The notes beneath the pieces were generated by a model that saw only the letters and a program-made list of their open reading frames with translations, had not been told where the DNA came from and ran no database searches. Below, one piece after another: positions 57,741-64,000 of a stretch of 64,000 bases of DNA; positions within the stretch are counted from its first letter, which is position 1, and the number at the start of each line of letters is the position of its first letter. The stretch comes from Austropuccinia psidii (Eukaryota > Basidiomycota > Pucciniomycetes > Pucciniales > Sphaerophragmiaceae): assembly GCA_023105745.1 (NCBI GenBank), contig JALGQZ010000015.1, positions 22,425,499 through 22,489,498 on the forward strand, given 5' to 3'. Both the position numbers and the translations under genes were made by a program.

Positions 57741-60700
57741 CCATTTTCATGAAAACTTGTACTCAGAACAATGAAACAAAGAGTTAAAAGACAAAGCCAA
57801 GCCCTCAGAAATTTAAAATAAAAGTCAAATATCAACACATATTTCAGGGAGGAAATGGAAGAAGAAATAGTAATTGTAATGAAAATTCAAGAAATAAACT
57901 CTCACAGAGAATAATAAGCTCAACTATAAATTTTAGAAAGGTGAAAATAAGAAAAAGAAATGAGCAAAAATAAATTAAGAAAAGAAAGTAATAAAAACTT
58001 AAAATTTCTATCATCAAGATTCGGAGTTGATTGATATAAAAAATTATATTTAAATCATGATAATAATTTTCTACCCAATTTTTGAAGATTCAAGCTCAAT
58101 TAAAATATGTATTGAAAAAACAACAAATATCAGAATAATATCATTCTATGTATATCACCTGAGTCCTTTGATTATTGAAGTTAAGCTTTCAAATGATATG
58201 ATAAATTAATAGTATAATTTGACTACTTAAGACAAATATTAAAGACTGAAAAACTGAAATATAAACATTGTTTCTGGTTAATTGAGTAAATAGATTACAC
58301 ACAAAAATACTCAATAAAAATATAATGAAGTTTGAATATGAAGAAATTTAAATTATTAAAGTAAGAAAATAATATAATAAATATAATATTCCTACAAAAT
58401 ACCACAAGAGAAAAGAGCTTGAGATATGATTCCCATAAGACATAATGGTGAAAAGAATTGAAAATATTTGTTGGTAAAATTAAACTTTAAAATTTTTATC
58501 TTTCTTTCATAAAGAGTAACATTATTGTAATCTACATGAAACACAGTCACATGGAAATCCCTCTGTGAGTACTTAAGAGGCAAAGAGGATTTGAAAAAAA
58601 ATACAAGAAAGAAAAAGAACAGTGAATCTCTAATCAACCTCAAAGACCAGACACCATTAACTGTAGAAAGGGCCAAGAAATCAAGGAAAAACCCACAAAA
58701 ATAGGCTAAGACAATAATAGTTATGAAACAAGCTTTCAACTTCAAAGGGAAATCTACAAAGAATGTAGAGCATACAACTTCGCAAGGCCCTCAAAAGGGT
58801 TAATGAATCTTGAAAAAGAAATATTTTTTTCCAATGTTATTTTGGACATTGTCAACATGAAAACCACATTCATTAGAGATCTTGAATAACTAAGAAAGCC
58901 ATCAGAAATATGGAAAGTAAGAAGAGGAAGAAGGAAAAATAATTTTGGATTAAATGACTAACAAGACACTCATAATCAGGGCGCTACTTCTGGAAGTATG
59001 ATTCCAAATGAAATTACACACCAAGGTTCAACTAAGGGTTCGGAAAAAGATTTAGCAAGTCATTCATAAGCACAAACTCCTGAAATACATTTCAAAAGGG
59101 GGAATGGACTAAACAATTTCTAGAATCACATATTTATGAGAAGAAATAAGAACAAAAACTAAGAACATCCGAAATTACCTTTTTAGTATATATGATTGAC
59201 CATTGAATTTCACTTCATTATTAATGGTCATGAGAGTATACTTGAACGCAATGTTTTTTATAATCAGGGTGTGATATGATTTTCTTCAAGTATTGATTGA
59301 TATTGTTGTTTTGAATAGCTATAAACAGTACAAAAAACCTTTTTTTATTTCAAAATAATAGTGCTTCAATTGAAAATTTTTGTGATATTCTCCATTATAT
59401 TAATCTCTACCTTAATTATACCTCAAAACATAATATTCCGTAGTCACTATATTTCAAGGAAAAGCTCATGGAATTTCTATCATCTGAAGTTTAAACTGAG
59501 ATGAATGGAATGTTGAAAAATGGTCATTTTACAATATATATCCAAGTAGAATTTTGATTCACTGTAAATACTTTTTAGACCATGGAGATTTTAATATTGA
59601 CCAAATATCCCATCTGAGGCTATCTCAGGATTATTAATGAAGAAAATATTAAAGATTTAATTTTAGATATATTGTAATGCTAATATTACCAAATGAGGTA
59701 GCAAATGTGTCCCTATCAAATTCATCTATATTTTCTGGATAATAAGTCTGCTTTTTTTACTTGAAAACATTCTTAGATGAAAATTACTGTTTTAAGTATT
59801 TATCTTACTATGATGATTATATTGAAGGTGAATCTTCAAGAAATATTAATTATGAACAGTTTTTCTAGCCAAACTTTTCACAAGATATACATTTAAGCGA
59901 TGATCTCAGCCTGTGAAGGGATATCGCACTTAGAATTCCTGATTTCAAAGACCTCCAATTGAGATTGAAATTCACAATTAAGAAAATTTGGAGGTATTTT
60001 TTTCAGCTCTGGAGTTTATTATTAATTGAACGTCCTCTATGATGTGTTTTGTGTTCCATTATTTAACAAAAACTGGATTTGAAGGTCAAACATATTAATC
60101 CATATTCAATTCAAGCTAAATAATATTCAATAAAACAATTGACAACCATGGGAAAAGGGGGACCAACCAAAGGTAACAATTTGTAAATTATGGAAAGCTT
60201 CATTCATTAAGAATTATAATTACGTAACAGTGTGAAAATCACTATCTATATTAATATCTATGCTTTAATTTATATAGAGTATAAATGTATTCAATTCAAC
60301 ACCCGTAGTTATATCACAATCCATTAAATCCTAATTTTTGAAGCTTTCTTATAATATAGACTTATATCTATCAATAACATCTCGCCATTTTCCTTTTGTA
60401 GAAGAGAGTTTTACAGGAATATGTAATTTAAAGAATACTTATTAGCTTTATATGGTGGGCCACTTGGAAGTAAATAACTTATTTTGGCGGAATAAAGAAA
60501 GTTTTAGTGTAATATTTATCATTTCTACGCATGAGAATATACAAATTTGGTTGATATCAATATTTCTTAACTCAGAATTGATTTTTTTTCAAATTATTCC
60601 GTTATGAAGGTATTGGGCCATTTCTGGGAATCACTGGAGTGATCGAAAAAGAAAATGAGTTTTTCGATGAAAGTTTCTTAAAATATAAATTTAGAATTTT

Positions 60701-61087
60701 GTAAAATACATTTGAAAAGTCATTAATTACAATCTCTAACATGGAGCTCTGGTTTCAAGTGTGGAAAATAAATTTTATTAAAAGATTTAAGGGAAAACTT
60801 CTATTCGATTTCTTCCTCATCTTGGGTTGTGCAGAAAACTGAGAATCTCTGTTAAAATTTATCTCTATCATTAATTAAGCTATTCCTTTGTAAACTGTAC
60901 AGTTCAAAAATTTAAATTGAAATAAAGTTTGAATTATTTCTCAGTCGTGTTTATGAAATTTGGTCTTTATGAAGGGCTGAGCTCAAAGCTGATCACTATT
61001 CTTTAAGAGTGTTCCACTGAGCGTCGGGGGAGCTCATAGTTTTCCAAATATACCAAAAAAAATACTAGTCAAACTAAATTTTCAATC
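57741..61087. other. Long AT-rich region without recognisable genes
   Basis: About 3.3 kb with no convincing frame on either strand. Lys/Asn-rich plus-strand stretches (57780-58010 and 58600-58800) suggest very old coding remnants. The hydrophobic minus frame at 58392-58745 looks like translation of A-rich DNA. No LTR ends or long repeats seen. Confidence 0.5.
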
Positions 61088-61654
61088 ATGGAAAATAATC
61101 CATCCAGGGTAAAGCGCCCTGCCACTCCTCCTGGTATCTCCTCCCCTCTCTCTAGCTATCCTACTGGATCCCCCAATCAAAGATCTAAAAAAAGGCGCCT
61201 AAGAAATAGAATCCAGACAGACAATGTTCATATGGATGAAGGCTTTGCTCAAAGCGCCCCTTTTCAAGTTTGCAGCCAAAGTCACACCTTCCGTGTGAGA
61301 CCTAATGGCACACTAAAAATTGTCAAACACCGAAGGCCAATGGACCATAGGCCAGATGATGCAAGATTTGCCGATGTCGTAGAGGAATTTGAGGAAGATG
61401 ATGATGAGGAGGATGACCAAGAGGATGAAGATGACGAAGAAGCTGAACCTGAAGCTGAAGAGGATGACGAGGAAGAAAATGATGACAAACATGAAGATAA
61501 CAAAGATGAGGTCAATAATGAATTTGAGGACGAAGATTATCAATCTGCTGAATTTGACGAAAATCATGAAGATGAAGATGTGGAGCATGAGGAAGAAGAC
61601 GAAGATGCGGAATATGTTTTGGATGAAGATTATTACCAGAATCAGGGATACTGA
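61088..61654 (+). CDS. Acidic, probably nuclear protein; C-terminus may be cut by J
   Basis: 188 codons from ATG 61088 (MENNPSRVKRPATPPG). The first 40 residues are Pro/Ser-rich with a basic cluster, RSKKRRLRNR, that fits a nuclear localisation signal. A short ordered-looking stretch (HTFRVRPNGTLKIVKHRRP) follows, and from about residue 98 the protein is almost entirely Asp/Glu. There is no signal peptide or membrane segment. Acid tails of this kind occur in histone-binding and nucleolar proteins, but I do not recognise the family. The stop TGA at 61652-61654 is made by the first bases of the J terminal repeat, so the natural end may be lost. Codon use has more CpG than the old elements. Confidence 0.55.
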   Translation: MENNPSRVKRPATPPGISSPLSSYPTGSPNQRSKKRRLRNRIQTDNVHMDEGFAQSAPFQVCSQSHTFRVRPNGTLKIVKHRRPMDHRPDDARFADVVEEFEEDDDEEDDQEDEDDEEAEPEAEEDDEEENDDKHEDNKDEVNNEFEDEDYQSAEFDENHEDEDVEHEEEDEDAEYVLDEDYYQNQGY

Positions 61655-61798
61655 AGATGCTCAAGGAATAAAGTACGATCAGATAAAAGAGAATAAGAAA
61701 ACAGAGAAGTTGGATTGCAAGAAGAGAGCATACCTGAAGATGCTCAAGGAATAAAGTACGATCAGATAAAAGAGAATAAGAAAACAGAGAAGTTGGAT
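61651..61798. repeat. 65-bp direct repeat at the end of J
   Basis: 61651-61715 and 61734-61798 are identical over 65 bases (CTGAAGATGCTCAAGG...GTTGGAT), separated by 18 bases. Both fall inside the probable J LTR, near its outer end. Confidence 0.92.
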
Positions 61799-61897
61799 GA
61801 GAGCACAACTTCTCTGCTAAGATACATGATTTATATAGCTTAAGAAACGAAGTACAATGAACAAAAAGTATATACAATAGGTAGACAACAGGTAACA
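61652..61897 (-). repeat. Probable 3' LTR of copia J
   Basis: On the minus strand the interval starts TGTTACCTGTTG and ends AGCATCTTCA (TG...CA), lies after the J stop codon, and contains TATATAA and a hairpin (AGAGAAGTTG / CAACTTCTCT, 61782-61814). The boundaries are inferred, since the partner LTR is outside the window. The alternative outer end is 61735, if the second copy of the 65-bp repeat is a later duplication. Confidence 0.5.
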
Positions 61898-61978
61898 ATT
61901 GCCTGGTTTAGTAAAGGAGTAATTCCGCTGCTCTGGCTTTAGTTACGACTGACTTAGTCTAGTCAAGAAGAGAAAAAT

Positions 61979-64000
61979 TCAGTAACTAGTCTTTAATACC
62001 CTCCCGGGCTCGAAGCTTGACAATCCCAGAGCAGAGCAGTGATCATGATGCTGCCCTTTGCTAAGGGATTTAGTTAGTATGTCGGCAGGCATAAGCGCTG
62101 TGGAGATGTATTTGACATCAATAACGCCTTCTTCCAATAACTGACGACACCAGTGAAGACGCAGCTTGATGTGTCTAGTACGATGTTGATAGAGAGGATT
62201 CTTGAGAAGAGCCAGGGCTCCTTGATTGTCACAGAACAGACTGGCTTTGACAGAAAGTGCAAGATCAGATACTAGTTCCAGAAGCCAGCATACGTCCTGG
62301 CAACAAGTAGAGATAGATCGGTACTCCGCTTCAGTAGAGGAGAGAGCAACCACCTCTTGCTTGGTGGTTTTCCATCCTACCAGACCATAAAGAAAGATGC
62401 AACTTCCAGAAAAAGATCTTGAGTCGTAGTTTGACCCCCAATCAGAGTCACAGTAGGCGATAATGGAGGAGCTATCATCTCTTCTTCCCAGCCACAGCCC
62501 CCAAGTACTGGTCCCTTTTAAATAACGGAGAACGTGCTTGAAAGCCAATTCATGTTCGTAAGAAGGTAGGGAAAGGAACTGAGACAGGCACGAGGCCGAG
62601 TACGCCAAATCGGGCCTAGTACAGGCGACTAAGTAATTGAGGAGGCCAACAGCTCTTCGATAGTGAGTTTTGGCAGGCTCAGACCCAGTGTTTGTAAGCG
62701 GAAGCAACCTTGAAGAGGGTACTTGAGGAGTGGAGACGGTTTTGCATGACATCATGTCAAAAGACTCTAGTAAAGTATTTACATAAAGTTCTTGGCTGAG
62801 AAAAACAACACGATCTATTCGATTTCTAGTAACCTTCATTCCGAGTACATAGCACAGCTCGCCTAGATCTTTCATGTCGAATACAGAAGAAGTTTGAGTC
62901 CGAAAGTCATCGAGATTTGTGCCGCCGATGACCAAGTCGTCAACATGTAAGAAGACAAAGCAAGGATTTGTAGAATTTTTAATAAATAGACACGGATCAG
63001 CAGCAGAGGGACGAAACCCTGCTCTGACAAAGAATTCCTTAATTTTGAGATACCAATTTCTGGGGATTTGTTTGAGCCCGTAGAGGGATTTCTTTAATTT
63101 CAAGCAAACAGGGCCAGACCGAAGGCTTCTGTATCCTTCAGGAAGCCGAATAAAGAGATCTTCATCGAGGTCGCCATGAAGAAAGGCGGTTTTCACATCC
63201 ATTTGATGAAGATCAAAATCGTGGTAAGCACAGTACCCCAAAAGAAAACGGAGGGTGGAAAGCCTCCCAGTTGGCGCAAAAGTTTCGTGAAAGTCAAGGT
63301 TTTCAACCTGTAGAAACCCTCGAACACAGAGACGAGCTTTTCTTTCTATAACATTGCCGAGGGCATTGGTCTTCTCTCTGAATACCCAAGTGGTATCAAG
63401 AAGGCGAAGATTCTTTTGGAGTTCAACTTCCTCTAGAACTTTATGTCTCTCAAGACTAGCAAACTCATTCTGCACCGCAAGTAGCCAGTCACTGGATTCC
63501 GAGGAGGACACGGCCTCCCTGAAGGAGGAAGGAGCTTTATTAACCACCGCCCCAGCAAAGCGATCAGGAGGTTTGCGTGAATGACCACCGCCCAAAATAT
63601 GCTTGTCGGAGATGTTGGAGTCGATATTAAGAGGTGCTTCCACAGGTACTGTATCATAGGTCCATCCCTTAGGCAAAGAACCACCATCTTCTAGGGTAGA
63701 GACAGATTTCGGATGCGCAGCCAGAGGAGGACCAACTGAAGAGGCATCTTCCACCGAAGGTATCGGTGGGGTACTGGTGTAAGTGGGAGTAGCTTGAGGC
63801 TCGGCTGGAGTATCCTCAGGAATGGCCTCTTCTGAAATGTCAGGCTCTCTGGCACGGAATTGATCACTACAATCAGAGGAGAAGTTGAACAAGGGCATTG
63901 AAGGTAAGAGGAGGGGCTCTTGGACAGAGGGTGAAAGCGTGAGAGAGTGAGAGGGCCAGAACGCTTCTTCGTCTTTGAAGATGCAATCGTGAGATATATG
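61979..64000 (-). CDS. Copia J pol: post-integrase linker, reverse transcriptase and RNase H (5' partial)
   Basis: 673 codons without a stop; the frame is open to the window edge, so the Met at 63898 is internal. The first residues (HDCIFKDEEAFWP) are the conserved copia segment after integrase, followed by a Pro/Ser-rich linker. RT begins near WLLAVQNEFASLERHKV, with DVKTAFLHGDLDEDLF, KKSLYGLKQIPRNW and the catalytic HVDD (LHVDDLVIGG) in place of the common YVDD. RNase H has YCDSDWG, SSTEAEYRSIS, FCDNQGALAL and HIKLRLHWCRQLL. The end ADILTKSL...GL is typical. It copies the element RNA into DNA. This is the only pol in the window that looks functional. Confidence 0.9.
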   Translation of the reverse strand, partial: HISHDCIFKDEEAFWPSHSLTLSPSVQEPLLLPSMPLFNFSSDCSDQFRAREPDISEEAIPEDTPAEPQATPTYTSTPPIPSVEDASSVGPPLAAHPKSVSTLEDGGSLPKGWTYDTVPVEAPLNIDSNISDKHILGGGHSRKPPDRFAGAVVNKAPSSFREAVSSSESSDWLLAVQNEFASLERHKVLEEVELQKNLRLLDTTWVFREKTNALGNVIERKARLCVRGFLQVENLDFHETFAPTGRLSTLRFLLGYCAYHDFDLHQMDVKTAFLHGDLDEDLFIRLPEGYRSLRSGPVCLKLKKSLYGLKQIPRNWYLKIKEFFVRAGFRPSAADPCLFIKNSTNPCFVFLHVDDLVIGGTNLDDFRTQTSSVFDMKDLGELCYVLGMKVTRNRIDRVVFLSQELYVNTLLESFDMMSCKTVSTPQVPSSRLLPLTNTGSEPAKTHYRRAVGLLNYLVACTRPDLAYSASCLSQFLSLPSYEHELAFKHVLRYLKGTSTWGLWLGRRDDSSSIIAYCDSDWGSNYDSRSFSGSCIFLYGLVGWKTTKQEVVALSSTEAEYRSISTCCQDVCWLLELVSDLALSVKASLFCDNQGALALLKNPLYQHRTRHIKLRLHWCRQLLEEGVIDVKYISTALMPADILTKSLSKGQHHDHCSALGLSSFEPGRVLKTSY

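Larger units (their letters stand above)
61652..64000 (-). mobile_element. Element J: Ty1/copia, 3' part, well preserved
   Basis: The window ends inside its pol, between integrase and RT. RT and RNase H are in one open frame with all motifs, followed by about 80 bases and the probable LTR. Higher GC and frequent CpG set it apart from the decayed elements, which points to a recent arrival or a less mutated site. Gag, protease, integrase and the 5' LTR should lie to the right. Confidence 0.85.

Noticed and set aside
58392..58745. Minus-strand frame with a signal-peptide-like hydrophobic start
   Set aside because: Translation of A-rich DNA on the reverse strand gives Phe/Leu/Ile runs. The start is not ATG, and the surrounding region shows no coding pattern.
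61282..61588. Ser-rich and hydrophobic minus-strand frames
   Set aside because: They are shadows of the Asp/Glu-rich codons of the acidic gene on the plus strand.

Overview
The window is fungal, retrotransposon-dense and AT-rich, with almost no host genes. The polyproteins read most like those I remember from rust fungi (Pucciniales), closest in wording to the myrtle rust Austropuccinia psidii. That assignment rests on memory of the families and not on a database search. I see no rRNA, tRNA or CRISPR array. Nearly everything belongs to four groups. Family I is Ty3/gypsy with a C-terminal chromodomain and a YLDD reverse transcriptase (elements A, B, C; LTR ends TGTCACA...). Family II is Ty3/gypsy with a YIDD reverse transcriptase and a different gag (D, E, F, G; LTR ends TGTGA...CTTACA). 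Two Ty1/copia elements are present (H, J). A non-coding repeat R of about 1.4 kb carries short terminal inverted repeats.

Layout. 1-6857 is the 3' part of element A, inserted into D; D resumes at 6858 and ends with its 3' LTR at 12229. 12364-36999 is a tandem family I array, LTR-B-LTR-C-LTR, sharing one central LTR. Element F (7.0 kb, minus strand, target duplication CCTTC) is nested in the C protease/RT linker at 24532-31570. 37000-38217 is a truncated R copy next to G, a family II remnant. G is interrupted by the complete copia H (39790-44439, target duplication ATGAA), and its LTR is broken at 44936 by a second R copy. A third R copy lies inverted at about 47400-48571. Element E (48709-56925, target duplication AATGG) follows, inserted at the edge of an old gag-like remnant. 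About 3.3 kb of featureless AT-rich DNA follows. The right end (61088-64000) has a different, more CpG-containing composition: a short gene for an acidic nuclear-type protein, and copia J on the minus strand, the only pol frame in the window that is fully open.

How the parts act. Families I and II would each supply gag, protease, RT, RNase H and integrase for their own copying, but every plus-strand copy here has stops, frameshifts or lost catalytic residues. F keeps an intact 520-codon gag frame and both LTRs but only a scrambled fragment of pol, so it looks like a non-autonomous passenger. The most unusual item is in A: between pol and the 3' LTR, on the opposite strand, lies a spliced gene (3933-5101) with a six-cysteine pattern that fits the fungal Zn(II)2Cys6 cluster. 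A cluster of the palindrome-cored octamer TTTGCGCA lies a few hundred bases upstream of its start, and the octamer also occurs in family I LTRs.
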